A model generated the notes under the pieces. It was not told the DNA's origin, ran no database searches, and saw only the letters and a list, made by a program, of their open reading frames with translations. Below are positions 44,706 to 53,359 of a stretch of 64,000 nt of DNA, in pieces; the first letter of the stretch is position 1; each line of letters begins with the position of its first letter. Source of the stretch: Leptotrichia sp. HSP-342. Lineage in GTDB: Bacteria; Fusobacteriota; Fusobacteriia; Fusobacteriales; Leptotrichiaceae. The stretch spans positions 1,364,001-1,428,000 of the forward strand of contig NZ_CP165646.1 of NCBI RefSeq assembly GCF_041199995.1, given 5' to 3'. The translations under genes and the position numbers were made by a program.

Positions 44706-46298
44706 CTATATTGTCAAATCCAAGTAATGAGCCCATTTTATCTGACTCAATCCTCTAAGTTCCTTCAATGATTTTCTTCCAACTTCACTGTCAACTGTAA
44801 GCAGCATAATTGCACTATTTTCACGTCTACCTACGTTCATTGTAGCAATATTTATTTTTTCTTTTCCAAGTGTTGCCCCCACAGCTCCGATAACTCCTGG
44901 CACATCTTCATTTCCTAAGTAAATCATATTGTCAGAAATTGCCATATCCACATCGTGATTCTTTATGCTGATAATTCTTTCCTCGTTGTTCATTCCAATT
45001 GTTCCGACAACATATATTTTCTTGCCTTCTTCATTTGTTATTACAAATTCTATTGCTGATGAATAATTTTTATATTTATGTTCCTTTTTATTTATTGAAA
45101 TATTAATCCCTCTTTTTTCAGCAAGCGGCTTTGAATTAATATAATTAACTTCCTCTTTTAAAACTGGCTCTAGAATCCCTTTTATTGCTGTCGAATCCAC
45201 AAGTGCAGTTTCCTGCTCGGCAATTTCTCCGTAATAATTAAGTACGACATTTGTAATTGGAGTTTTTTCAATTTGGAAATAAATTTTTCCTAATTTTTCA
45301 GCTAGATTTATAAATGGTTTTACAATTAAAAATTCCTCTCTTCCAATTGCAGGCAGATTCACAGCAGTTTCAACTATTTCTCCACGAAGTCCATTTAATA
45401 CCTGTTTTACAACCTGAGTTCCTACATTTCGCTGTGCTTCATAAGTAGTCGCCCCAATATGTGGGGTTGTAATTGCATTTTCAAATTCATAAAGAATACA
45501 TTCAGAACGTGGCTCGACCGTGTGAACATCGTATCCAAAACTCGCAATTTTTCCACTTCTTAATCCTTCAGCCACAGCCTCCTCGTTAAACAATCCTCCA
45601 CGTGCCGCATTTACAAGCCTTACACCATCTTTTAACTTGTGAATATTTTCAGCGTTTATCATATCCACAGTTTCTTTAGTCTTAGGCGTATGAATGGTTA
45701 TCACATCTGCTTTTTCCAACAGCTCATCCAATGTTTTAGCCTTTTCACAGCCATATCTCTTAAAACGTTCATCTGAAATATACGGATCATAAGCAACAAG
45801 TTTCATTCCAAACGCTTTCATTCTCGTAGCAACCAGACCACCAATTCTTCCAAGTCCGATAATCCCTAATGTTTTTTCAAACATCTCACTTCCTACAAAT
45901 ATTTCTCTTTCCCATTTTCCACTTTTTATAAAATTATTTGCCGCAACAATATTTCTCGCAGAGGCAAGCATTAGCCCAATCGCAATTTCACAAGCCGAAA
46001 CCGTATTGCTATCAGGAGTATTCGCTACAATTACCCCATGTGCAGTCGCTTCAGGAATATTGATATTATCTGTACCATTTCCAGCACGTCCAACTATTTT
46101 CAGATTTTTTGCCTTATCCAGCAGTTCCTTATCTACTTTTATAACACTTCTCACAATAAGAGCGTCATATTCACCAATTATATCCAAAATTTCTTCACGT
46201 GAAATCCCAACTTTCACATCAACTTTCACATCTCTAGCTTCCTGCAGTCCTGCAATCGCCTCATCATCAATATATTCTCCAACTAATACTTTATACAT
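44706..46298 (-). CDS. serA: D-3-phosphoglycerate dehydrogenase
   Basis: SerA (530 aa) takes 3-phosphoglycerate to phosphohydroxypyruvate, the first step of serine synthesis. The substrate domain has VRSVIKVDKELLDKAKNLKI and AGNGTDNINIPEATAHGVIVAN (in part). The NAD site is LGIIGLGRIGGLVATR near residue 143. The catalytic NAARGG follows, then PRSECILYEFENAITTPHIGA with the catalytic His. The long C-terminus holds the ASB domain (LAEKLGKIYFQIEKTPI) and an ACT domain (GNEDVPGVIGAVGATLGKE), where serine may inhibit. Length corresponds to the long-form enzyme. Start ATG after GAGGAGAAAT. An orphan terminator-like hairpin lies ~130 nt upstream. Confidence 0.95.
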   Translation of the reverse strand: MYKVLVGEYIDDEAIAGLQEARDVKVDVKVGISREEILDIIGEYDALIVRSVIKVDKELLDKAKNLKIVGRAGNGTDNINIPEATAHGVIVANTPDSNTVSACEIAIGLMLASARNIVAANNFIKSGKWEREIFVGSEMFEKTLGIIGLGRIGGLVATRMKAFGMKLVAYDPYISDERFKRYGCEKAKTLDELLEKADVITIHTPKTKETVDMINAENIHKLKDGVRLVNAARGGLFNEEAVAEGLRSGKIASFGYDVHTVEPRSECILYEFENAITTPHIGATTYEAQRNVGTQVVKQVLNGLRGEIVETAVNLPAIGREEFLIVKPFINLAEKLGKIYFQIEKTPITNVVLNYYGEIAEQETALVDSTAIKGILEPVLKEEVNYINSKPLAEKRGINISINKKEHKYKNYSSAIEFVITNEEGKKIYVVGTIGMNNEERIISIKNHDVDMAISDNMIYLGNEDVPGVIGAVGATLGKEKINIATMNVGRRENSAIMLLTVDSEVGRKSLKELRGLSQIKWAHYLDLTI

Positions 46299-46420
46299 TT
46301 ATTTCTCCTCCTCAACTCTAATCAACACATTTATTTAATTAATATATTACCATAATTTCCAGTACAATTCAATAACATCACTTTTTTGCATCAAAATAAA
46401 TTAATTTTAAAAAATTTTTA

Positions 46421-46458
46421 CACAAATAAAAATAACCGCTGTTTTTCACAACGATTAT
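46421..46458 (-). terminator. Orphan terminator hairpin upstream of serA
   Basis: ATAATCGTTGT (46458-46448) pairs with ACAGCGGTTAT (46442-46432), 11 pairs including two G-U that exist only in the minus-strand RNA, followed by TTTTTATTT. No minus-strand gene lies upstream, so it may end a short RNA or act as a serA attenuator. Confidence 0.6.
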
Positions 46459-47015
46459 CTAATACTATTTCCATTTAAACAGAAAGAATCAAAAAATTCA
46501 TATAATTAAAGAATTTTTTTTACAAAATTACGCTATCATGCAACTTGTCTAACTATTATTCCTAATAATTTTTCAAATCATTGTCTAAAATTTTGGATAC
46601 AATCTTGTATTTTTCAATTCTTCTTTTAGGATATTGATTTTATAAATTTTCAATAAGAAATGACCATGATTAGTCTCTCAATATTTCTAGTATACTAGTA
46701 TATCTGTAAAATAATATTTTTTATTTATTTTCCTATCATCTATATAAAAATATCCCCTTTTCAATATTTCTCTCAGACTTCTTTATTATTAAGCCTAAAA
46801 AAATTTATTCTTTGCGTTTTGAACGTTCTTCTCTCAAATTATTTAATAAAGCCTGGCAATAAGTATTCCTCTCTTGCAAATAATATTAATTTCATTAATA
46901 TATTCAAATTTACACATCTATATGAACTGATTTTATGTCATGTATTTTGTCAGTATTTAATTATTTCAGCTCTAAATCCATTTAATAAATTAATTATATT
47001 TTAATATTATTAAAA

Positions 47016-47043
47016 TTGAAATTAAAGTTATTGCTGGTATAAT
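47016..47043 (+). promoter_or_regulatory. Promoter of the NlpC/P60 gene
   Basis: TTGAAA (47016-47021), 16-nt spacer and TATAAT (47038-47043) with TG at the extended position. The start of transcription would fall near 47050, about 30 nt ahead of the ATG. Confidence 0.75.
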
Positions 47044-47080
47044 AATAATACCAAAGTTCAAAGGTAGATTGGAGGTTATA

Positions 47081-47623
47081 ATGAAGAAAATATTGATGCT
47101 AGCCGGAGCTTTAATTATTTCTGCTGTATCTTTTGCAGATTTACAAAGTACAATCAAAAATCATTATAGCAATAAGACTATAGATTTATCAGTTGTATCA
47201 AAACCTAAACCAAAAGAGGTGAGTAGTAGTGGAACTTCTTCCACAGCAGTAAGAGATCAAATTATCTCTTTTGCACAAACAAAATTAGGTTCACCATATG
47301 TTTGGGGAGCAACTGGTCCTAACAGTTTTGATTGTTCAGGCTTCGTTGGTTACGTATTCAAAAAAGCTGCTAATGTAAGCTTGCCTAGAGTTTCAAGCTC
47401 ACAAGCAACATTTAAACCAAGAATTTCATCAATGAATATGACGAAAGGTGATTTGGTATTTTTTGAAACAACTGGAAAAGGTCGTATTTCTCACGTAGGA
47501 ATTTACATGGGTAATAGACAGTTCATTCACGCTTCTTCTGGAAGTAGAAGAGTAACAGTTTCTAGTTTAGACAGTAATTTTTACAACAAGACATTTAGAT
47601 GGGCAATTAATCCATTTAGTTAA
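47081..47623 (+). CDS. Secreted C40 (NlpC/P60) peptidase
   Basis: A 180-residue exported cell-wall endopeptidase. The signal peptide MKKILMLAGALIISAVSFA ends near residue 19. After a Ser-rich linker comes the NlpC/P60 domain: SPYVWGATGPNSFDCSGFVG with catalytic Cys85, then RISHVGIYMGN with His138, and FIHA with His150. Such enzymes cut stem peptides at the gamma-D-glutamyl-meso-DAP bond. Usually they carry additional SH3b or LysM targeting domains, but here only the catalytic domain is present. The start ATG 47081 follows GGAGGTT. TTG at 47069 overlaps that RBS and is excluded. Confidence 0.92.
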   Translation: MKKILMLAGALIISAVSFADLQSTIKNHYSNKTIDLSVVSKPKPKEVSSSGTSSTAVRDQIISFAQTKLGSPYVWGATGPNSFDCSGFVGYVFKKAANVSLPRVSSSQATFKPRISSMNMTKGDLVFFETTGKGRISHVGIYMGNRQFIHASSGSRRVTVSSLDSNFYNKTFRWAINPFS

Positions 47624-47732
47624 TTTATGAATTAATTTCTTATAAATAAATATATTCTTTACATATAATTCTTGTATAAACAGGAAATAATAAAATCATA
47701 TAAATGATTAAAAAAATTATAAAAAACTTTGG

Positions 47733-47777
47733 AATAAGGAGTTTTGTCTGTTAATAGGCATTTCTCCTTTTTTTTTC
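47733..47777 (+). terminator. Terminator after the NlpC/P60 gene
   Basis: AAGGAG (47736-47741) pairs with CTCCTT (47764-47769), with GTCT/AGGC pairing inside the loop, then a run of T to about 47776. Confidence 0.65.
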
Positions 47778-47883
47778 TATTTATTTGTCAACTATAATTT
47801 TTTTTCAAAAGAATTAAAATCAAGCTCCAAAGAATAAAATACCTTTGTTATATACAAATTATGCTATTAAGGAGTTCCTCATT

Positions 47884-48777
47884 ATGAAAATCAATAGATT
47901 ATTTGAAATTGTTTATTTATTACTTGAAAAAAATAGTATTACTTCAAAAGAACTTGCTGAATATTTTGAAGTATCAGTTAGAACAATCTATAGAGACATT
48001 GATGTTCTCTCTTCTGCTGGTATTCCAGTATATTTTCAAAGAGGAAAATCTGGTGGAATAAAACTAATGGATAACTATGTCATAAATAAATCGCTACTTT
48101 CACAAAACGAGCAAAATGAAATACTTTATGCACTTCAAAGTTTAAACGCCACTAATTATCCTAATAACAATAAAACTCTTTCAAAATTAAGCACTATTTT
48201 TAACAAAAAGTCAGACAACTGGATAAAAATAGACTTTTCAAGATATAATTGCGATGATAGTACTTTATTTGAAAAAATTAAAGAGGCAATATTAACTAAA
48301 CAAACCGTAAAATTTAACTATTTTAACACAAAAGGCGAACATTATGAAAGAACAGCAGACCCTTTAAATTTATGGTTTAAAGAAAAAGCATGGTACTTAT
48401 TTGCCTATTGCCACAAAAAAAATGATATTCGTCAATTTAAAATAACAAGAATTAAAAATCTGACTTTAACAAACGAATATTTTGAAAAAACAATCAAAGA
48501 CTTTGAAATAAATAACAAGAAAAATACGGTAGAAAATGTAAAAATCATAGTCGAAATAGATAAATCACAAGCATACCGTGTCTATGATGAATTTTCTGAA
48601 GAGAGTATAAACAAAATGGAAAATGGCGATTTTGAAATTATAATGGAATATCCTGAAAATGAATGGATTTACGGCTATCTTCTATCTTTTGGAGAACATT
48701 TGAAGGTAAGGAAGCCAGAGAGAATAAAGAAAATTTTGTTTAAAAAAATTGCAAAAATGAAGGAAAATTATAAATAG
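47884..48777 (+). CDS. YafY-like transcriptional regulator with HTH and WYL domains
   Basis: A 297-residue regulator. The N-terminal HTH_11 reads MKINRLFEIVYLLLEKN and SKELAEYFEVSVRTIYRDIDVLSSAG. The WYL domain follows from about 140: FNTKGEHYERTADPLNLWFKEKAWYLFAYCH with the W-Y pattern, then IRQFKITRIKNLTL and the WCX part. WYL domains bind nucleic acids or small ligands. Members often control drug-responsive genes. The start is ATG 47884, supported by AAGGAG 9-10 nt ahead. The first ORF codon lies earlier. The likely targets are the GyrI-like genes downstream, where a palindrome overlaps the promoter, but this is inference. Confidence 0.87.
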   Translation: MKINRLFEIVYLLLEKNSITSKELAEYFEVSVRTIYRDIDVLSSAGIPVYFQRGKSGGIKLMDNYVINKSLLSQNEQNEILYALQSLNATNYPNNNKTLSKLSTIFNKKSDNWIKIDFSRYNCDDSTLFEKIKEAILTKQTVKFNYFNTKGEHYERTADPLNLWFKEKAWYLFAYCHKKNDIRQFKITRIKNLTLTNEYFEKTIKDFEINNKKNTVENVKIIVEIDKSQAYRVYDEFSEESINKMENGDFEIIMEYPENEWIYGYLLSFGEHLKVRKPERIKKILFKKIAKMKENYK

Positions 48778-48857
48778 GAAAATATTTTTCAAAGTTTTTT
48801 TCAAGAATAAAATGTTATAATTTTCTAAAATATTAAAAACGAGAGGAAGTGTTGCAA

Positions 48858-49529
48858 ATGAAAAAATTTTTAATAGTAACATTTTTATTTTTTAGCATCT
48901 TTGGATTTTCTAATGCTAAAAATAATACTTCAAATGATGAAAAACAAGCCGTAATTAACAGCTTTTATGATTTTATGAAATTTCACACAAATCCTGAAAA
49001 TGTCAAGAAAAATGTTTTTACAAACTCTGTGGAAGGTACAAATGAAATTTTGGGAAAAAATGTAAGCAATCAACGTAAAAAAAATTTAGAAGATATTGCG
49101 GCAAGTCAGACAAATAAATCATTAAAAAATTCTGCAGATTACTTAATAATCGCAAACTCAAAAATTTCATACAAAGTATTGAATGCCGAAATTAAAAATG
49201 GTACAGCTGTCCTAACTGTGCATATCAAAGGTCCTAATTTTACAGCTCATGCCTCTGAATTAGAAAATTACATAAAAAAAATTAGCAACGAAGAAAAGAA
49301 AAAAATTTCAAAAATGAACAATAAACAGTACCAAAGCTTTCTGATAGAAAAAAGTTCTGAATTTTATTTGCAATTAGTTAAAAGAAATGATTTACAATAT
49401 ATGGAAAACGATATTAGAGTATATGTAAAAAAATACCCTAATACATGGGGCGTAATTCAAGATTACACCATAAATAATGCCATTTACAAATATCTTGGTT
49501 TTGGTTACGGTCCAGAATTGATGAGATAA
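48858..49529 (+). CDS. Exported protein, unknown function
   Basis: A 223-residue protein with a signal peptide (MKKFLIVTFLFFSIFGFSNA, cut near residue 20), followed by charged amphipathic helices. Near residue 100 begins a beta-strand section, KISYKVLNAEIKNGTAVLTV, as seen in DUF4878/lumazine-like NTF2-fold exported proteins, then more helices and FGYGPELMR at the end. The family is not certain. It begins 80 nt after the WYL regulator gene, with GAGAGGAAG ahead of ATG 48858, and ends before a good terminator. So it may be regulated separately. Confidence 0.68.
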   Translation: MKKFLIVTFLFFSIFGFSNAKNNTSNDEKQAVINSFYDFMKFHTNPENVKKNVFTNSVEGTNEILGKNVSNQRKKNLEDIAASQTNKSLKNSADYLIIANSKISYKVLNAEIKNGTAVLTVHIKGPNFTAHASELENYIKKISNEEKKKISKMNNKQYQSFLIEKSSEFYLQLVKRNDLQYMENDIRVYVKKYPNTWGVIQDYTINNAIYKYLGFGYGPELMR

Positions 49530-49546
49530 ATTATAAAAATTAATAA

Positions 49547-49577
49547 ATATGACAATATTTTATTGTCGTATTTTTTA
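49547..49577 (+). terminator. Terminator after the exported-protein gene
   Basis: Arms 49547-49556 and 49562-49571 pair over 10 positions with one G-U and a short loop, followed by TTTTTTA. Confidence 0.82.
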
Positions 49578-49597
49578 TTTTCAAAATTTTATTTTTT

Positions 49598-49635
49598 AAT
49601 ATGACATACTCTTGTCATATTATGATTGCTATAAT
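49598..49635 (+). promoter_or_regulatory. Promoter with operator-like palindrome ahead of the GyrI-like gene
   Basis: A perfect inverted repeat, AATATGACA and TGTCATATT with a 6-nt spacer (49598-49621), covers the -35 area of a promoter whose extended -10 (TGC before TATAAT) lies at 49630-49635. That position suits a repressor. The WYL regulator gene 0.8 kb upstream is a candidate, but I cannot prove the pairing. Confidence 0.6.
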
Positions 49636-49672
49636 TGATTTAATAAAAATTGATAAAAAAGGTGGTATAATT

Positions 49673-50146
49673 ATGAAATATGAAATAGTAGAAATTAAAG
49701 AAAAAACTCTTGTTGGATTTAAAACACGAGTGAAAGATGATGAAACAATGTCTGAAAAAATTTCAAATTTATGGGAAAAACTGTATTCTGAAAAAGGTTC
49801 CAAAAATATAAAGGACAGAATTAACAATAATGCTATTGGAGTCTATTATAACTACAGTAATGAAAATGGCTTTGAGTACGACTGTCTTACAGGCTGTGAA
49901 GTGAAAAATAAAATTGATGAAATTCCTGAAGATATGACAAGGCTAGAAATTCCTAAAGGAAAATATGCAAAATTTGTGATTTTTGGTGATCCTGTAAAAG
50001 CTGTTGGAGAATTTTGGTATAAATTTTGGGAAGAATTTGGAAAAGAAAAATCTGATATAAGAAATTATACCTATGATTTTGAAGAATATATAGCAGGTAA
50101 TGATTATGAAAATACAGAAATTCACATTTATATCAGCATAAAATAA
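49673..50146 (+). CDS. GyrI-like small-molecule-binding domain protein
   Basis: A 157-residue effector-binding protein of the AraC_E_bind/GyrI (SOUL-like) fold. Visible marks are YEIVEIKEKTLVGFKTRV at the start, GVYYNYSNENGFEYDCLTGCEV near residue 60, RLEIPKGKYAKFVIFGDP and EYIAGNDYENTEIHIYISI at the end. This is the usual GyrI arrangement of two beta-alpha-beta-beta repeats around a binding cleft. Stand-alone members bind hydrophobic toxins or act as cyclopropanoid hydrolases. The start is ATG 49673 after GGTGG. The next gene encodes a second protein of the same broad fold. Confidence 0.83.
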   Translation: MKYEIVEIKEKTLVGFKTRVKDDETMSEKISNLWEKLYSEKGSKNIKDRINNNAIGVYYNYSNENGFEYDCLTGCEVKNKIDEIPEDMTRLEIPKGKYAKFVIFGDPVKAVGEFWYKFWEEFGKEKSDIRNYTYDFEEYIAGNDYENTEIHIYISIK

Positions 50147-50165
50147 TAACTAGGAGATGATAATT

Positions 50166-50798
50166 ATGGCATTTGATTTTAAAAAGGAATTTAAAAAATT
50201 TTATCGACCGTCAGAAAAACCTGAAATTATAGAAATTCCTAAAATGAATTTTATAGCAGTGCGTGGAAAAGGAAATCCCAATGAGAAAGAAGGGGAATAT
50301 CAAAAAGCTGTTGAAATGTTATACGGAGTTGCCTATACCCTTAAAATGAGTTACAAGACGCAATATAAAATTGAAGGATTTTTTGAATATGTTGTTCCGC
50401 CGCTAGAAGGGCTTTGATGGCAGGAAAATGTAAAAAATGAGAATTACCTATTAAACAAAGAATTATTTAATTGGATTTCTTTAATTAGAGTGCCTGATTT
50501 TATTAAAAAGGAAGATGTGAAATGGGCTATAAAGTGTGCTACTGAAAAAAAGAAAAAGGATTTTTCAAAAGTTGAATTTTTCAACTATAATGAAGGGCTT
50601 TGCGTACAATGCATGCATATAGGAAGTTACAATGATGAGCCTGAAACCATTCAAAGAATGAATGAATTTGCACAAAATAATGGATATAATATAGAAATAA
50701 CAGAAAAAAGATATCATCATGAAATTTATTTAAGCGACCCAAGAAAGGCAGATATAAATAAACTGAAGACAGTGATAAGACAGCCTGTTAAAAAATAG
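50166..50798 (+). pseudogene. Second GyrI-like gene, interrupted by an in-frame TGA
   Basis: One continuous frame codes 210 residues, broken only by TGA at 50415-50417 (residue 84). Before it lies MAFDFKKEFKKFYRPSEKPE and EGFFEYVVPPLEGL. After it come WQENVKNENYLLNKELFNW, RVPDFIKKEDVKW and GLCVQCMHIGSYNDEPETI, the second part of the domain. In relatives this position reads EGLWW, so TGG has probably become TGA. The GyrI-like fold binds small molecules or hydrolyses cyclopropanes. The ATG follows AGGAGATGA. As written it yields an 83-residue fragment, unless the stop is read through or it is a sequencing error. Confidence 0.8.
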
Positions 50799-50808
50799 GG
50801 AGAAAATT

Positions 50809-51321
50809 ATGCAAGGATATTCAAGTAAAAAAGAATTGATAGATGAAATAAATAAACGAGCTATATTATTTATTAATGAATTTTCAGAAATTACTGATGA
50901 AAATAAAGATACTTTTATAGATGAAGTTGACAAAAGTCCTGCTCAGATGATTGCTTACCAGCTGGGATGGATAAATTTAATACTTTTATGGGAAGAAAAA
51001 AATAAAAATGATGAAACAGTTATTACTCCTTCAGAAAATTACAAATGGAATAATTTAGGTAAGCTTTATCAATCATTTTATAAAAAGTATGAAAATTATT
51101 CAATAAAAAAATTAATTGCGGAATTTAATATAACCGTAAAAAAAATAACTGATTTAATTGAAATTTACACAGAAAAGGAGTTATTTGAGCAAAATCAACG
51201 ACAATGGGCTTCTTCCACACCAAGCAACTGGCCAATCTGGAAATGGATTCATATAAATACAGTCGCTCCTTTTAAAACTTTCAGGACAAAAATAAGAAAA
51301 TGGAAAAAATTAAAAATTTGA
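50809..51321 (+). CDS. ClbS/DfsB family four-helix bundle protein
   Basis: A 170-residue DUF1706 (ClbS/DfsB) protein, built as a DinB-like four-helix bundle. It has the SSKKELIDEINKRAILFINE opening, MIAYQLGWINLILLWEE near residue 55, EFNITVKKITDLIEIY near 105, and the C-terminal PSNWPIWKWIHINTVAPFKTFRTKIRKW (in part), the family's most conserved piece. ClbS opens the colibactin cyclopropane and protects the producer. Relatives elsewhere are proposed drug-detoxifying proteins. Its neighbours, two GyrI-like genes (also linked with cyclopropane hydrolysis in the literature) 10 nt away, support a toxin-detoxification unit. RBS GGGAG precedes ATG. Confidence 0.88.
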   Translation: MQGYSSKKELIDEINKRAILFINEFSEITDENKDTFIDEVDKSPAQMIAYQLGWINLILLWEEKNKNDETVITPSENYKWNNLGKLYQSFYKKYENYSIKKLIAEFNITVKKITDLIEIYTEKELFEQNQRQWASSTPSNWPIWKWIHINTVAPFKTFRTKIRKWKKLKI

Positions 51322-51448
51322 CTTTTTTTATATTATAATTTATAATATTTTCAATTCTTTTAAAACTTTTTAAAATTAAACTATTAAAAATGAAATAATT
51401 TTATTTGGTTTTAAAATAGAAAATTGATTACAACTAAGAAAGGACAAA

Positions 51449-52069
51449 ATGATAATGAAAAAAATAGTTTTTTTAATTTTAGATGAATTTGCAGACTGGG
51501 AAACTGCATTTCTAGCTTCGGCATTAAATGAAAAAAATATAACTCAAAATTATTCAGTCAGTTATGCTTCAACCGATAAGGATATTAAAATATCAATGGG
51601 TAATTTAAAAATGATACCTGATATGACATTAGAAGAAATCACAGAAGACAATACTGATGGATTGATTTTAATTGGAGGAAAAACTTGGAGAAATCAGAGT
51701 TTTGAAACAAACTACACAATTATTGAACTTGTTAAAAAATTTAAGAATAATCCAAATAAAGTTGTGGGAGCAATTTGTGATGCCGCTTATTTCCTTGCAA
51801 CTAATGGTCTTCTAAATGATTGCAAACATACTGTAAACAATCTTGCAGAAATAAAGGATAATGAAAATTATACAAATTCTGAAAATTTTGTGAAAGCAGA
51901 ATCAGTAATCGATGGAAAGACGGTAACTGCAAGAGGTGACAGTCCTGTTCATTTTGCAAAAAATGTGATGAAAGCGTTAGGCGATATTCATGAAAAAAAT
52001 ATAAATTTCTTTTTTGATATGTATACAATTGGATTTGAAAAGGCTTTTGAAAAATATTCCGATGAATAA
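51449..52069 (+). CDS. DJ-1/PfpI family protein
   Basis: A 206-residue protein of the DJ-1/PfpI (class I glutamine amidotransferase-like) superfamily. It has MKKIVFLILDEFADWE with the conserved Glu (residue ~18), GLILIGGKTWRN near 70 and the nucleophile elbow VGAICDAAYFLATNG, with Cys around residue 112. Known members include deglycases, chaperones and thiol-stress proteins, and the substrate is not predictable. It lies 128 nt past the ClbS-like gene, just outside the unit, and is followed by the shared terminator at 52078-52100. The initial MIM could start at the first or third codon. Confidence 0.87.
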   Translation: MIMKKIVFLILDEFADWETAFLASALNEKNITQNYSVSYASTDKDIKISMGNLKMIPDMTLEEITEDNTDGLILIGGKTWRNQSFETNYTIIELVKKFKNNPNKVVGAICDAAYFLATNGLLNDCKHTVNNLAEIKDNENYTNSENFVKAESVIDGKTVTARGDSPVHFAKNVMKALGDIHEKNINFFFDMYTIGFEKAFEKYSDE

Positions 52070-52077
52070 AAAGTTAA

Positions 52078-52100
52078 AGGGAGTGACTTATTCACTCCCT
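52078..52100. terminator. Bidirectional terminator between the DJ-1-like gene and metK
   Basis: AGGGAGTGA (52078-52086) pairs perfectly with TCACTCCCT (52092-52100), 5-nt loop, with T on one side and A on the other. It separates the convergent genes. Confidence 0.9.
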
Positions 52101-52109
52101 ATTTTTGAA

Positions 52110-53264
52110 TTATTTTCCCAATTCTTGTTTCAATCCTTCAACTTTATCCAGCTTTTCCCAAGGTAAATCAATATCAGTTCTTCCAATATGTCCAAATGCT
52201 GCTAAATCTTGGTATCTAAATGATGGTTTTCTTAAATTTAATGATTTTTGGATTCCATTTGGTGTTAAGTCAAATAATTTTGCAACAGCCTCTTCGATTC
52301 TTGTTTCTTCAACTGTTCCAGTTCCAAATGTTTCTACACGAATTGATACAGGTTCAACAACACCTATCGCATAAGATAGCTGAACTTCACATTTTGTAGC
52401 AAAACCTGCTGCAACAATATTTTTGGCAATCCATCTTGCCGCATAGGCTGCCGATCTGTCAACTTTCGATGGATCTTTTCCAGAAAATGCTCCTCCACCA
52501 TGTCTAAAGTATCCACCATAAGTATCAATTATAATTTTTCTTCCAGTAAGTCCAGAATCTCCGTGAGGCCCTCCAATTACAAATCTTCCAGTTGGATTAA
52601 TATGGAATTTTCTTACATTTTCAATATTCAAATTATATTTTTCTAACACAGGTTTTATAACAAGTTCTTTCAAATCCTTTTCAATTTGTGCATTTGTAAC
52701 ATCTTCGTTATGCTGTACTGATAATACAACTGTATCAACATTTAACAATTTTCCATTTTCATCATAAGCTAACGTAACTTGTGCCTTTGCATCTGGTCTT
52801 GCCCAGGCAAGTGTACCATTTCTAGTAATCTCAGTTAATCTTTGAATAATTCCACGTGATAATACAAGTGCCAAAGGCATTAATTCTTCAGTTTCATTAA
52901 CCGCTCCTCCAAACATAATCCCCTGATCTCCAGCTCCACCTGTATCTACTCCCATCGAAATGTCAGGCGACTGTGAATGAATAGTATTTAACACACCACA
53001 GTCAGAGTCAAATCCCATTCCTGGACGATATCCGATTTCATAAATTTTATCTCTAACAATCTTCTGCACATCCACATAAGTCTTAGTCGTAATTTCCCCC
53101 CCAACTACTACAAGCCCAGTAGTTGCAAATGTCTCACAAGCCACTCTTGAATTTTCATCATCTGTTAAGCAAGCATCTAATATTGAATCTGAAATCTGAT
53201 CACAGATTTTATCTGGATGTCCCGGTGATACGAATTCCGATGTAAAGTAAATTTTTTTAGCCAT
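52110..53264 (-). CDS. metK: S-adenosylmethionine synthetase
   Basis: MetK (384 aa) makes SAM from methionine and ATP. Signature motifs are [20 protein letters not shown] at residues 6-25, [21 protein letters not shown] near 115, and the [22 protein letters not shown] loop near 255. The motif order and length are standard. The terminator-controlled SAM-I riboswitch upstream shuts the gene down when SAM is plentiful. Start ATG after AGGAGGAAAT. Confidence 0.97.
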   Translation of the reverse strand: MAKKIYFTSEFVSPGHPDKICDQISDSILDACLTDDENSRVACETFATTGLVVVGGEITTKTYVDVQKIVRDKIYEIGYRPGMGFDSDCGVLNTIHSQSPDISMGVDTGGAGDQGIMFGGAVNETEELMPLALVLSRGIIQRLTEITRNGTLAWARPDAKAQVTLAYDENGKLLNVDTVVLSVQHNEDVTNAQIEKDLKELVIKPVLEKYNLNIENVRKFHINPTGRFVIGGPHGDSGLTGRKIIIDTYGGYFRHGGGAFSGKDPSKVDRSAAYAARWIAKNIVAAGFATKCEVQLSYAIGVVEPVSIRVETFGTGTVEETRIEEAVAKLFDLTPNGIQKSLNLRKPSFRYQDLAAFGHIGRTDIDLPWEKLDKVEGLKQELGK

Positions 53265-53359
53265 TTTATTTCCTCCTAATTTTTTTTAGTTTTATTTAAG
53301 AATATTATTTTAAAAATATATTCGCTCTAAAAAATTTGAATTCAAACTTTATTTTAAAA

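Larger units (their letters stand above)
46299..47080. other. Long intergenic region between serA and the NlpC/P60 gene
   Basis: About 780 AT-rich bases. Items seen: an orphan terminator-like hairpin on the minus strand at 46421-46458; overlapping palindromes including CTAGTATACTAG near 46688; a short minus-strand coding remnant near 46805-46885 reading ALLNNLREERSKRKE with a stop, too small to assign; and the promoter at 47016-47043. No intact gene. Confidence 0.5.

Noticed and set aside
46299..46720. T-box or glycine riboswitch ahead of serA
   Set aside because: No TGGNACC core or specifier loop seen, and no glycine-aptamer pattern; only the orphan hairpin is supported.
50415..50417. TGA as selenocysteine or recoded Trp
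   Set aside because: The family has Trp here and not Cys or Sec, no SECIS-like hairpin is evident, and other genes in the window use TGG for Trp with TGA as stop.
50490..50798. Separate gene starting at 50490
   Set aside because: It is the same frame as 50166-50414 and continues the same domain after a single TGA; no RBS precedes it.
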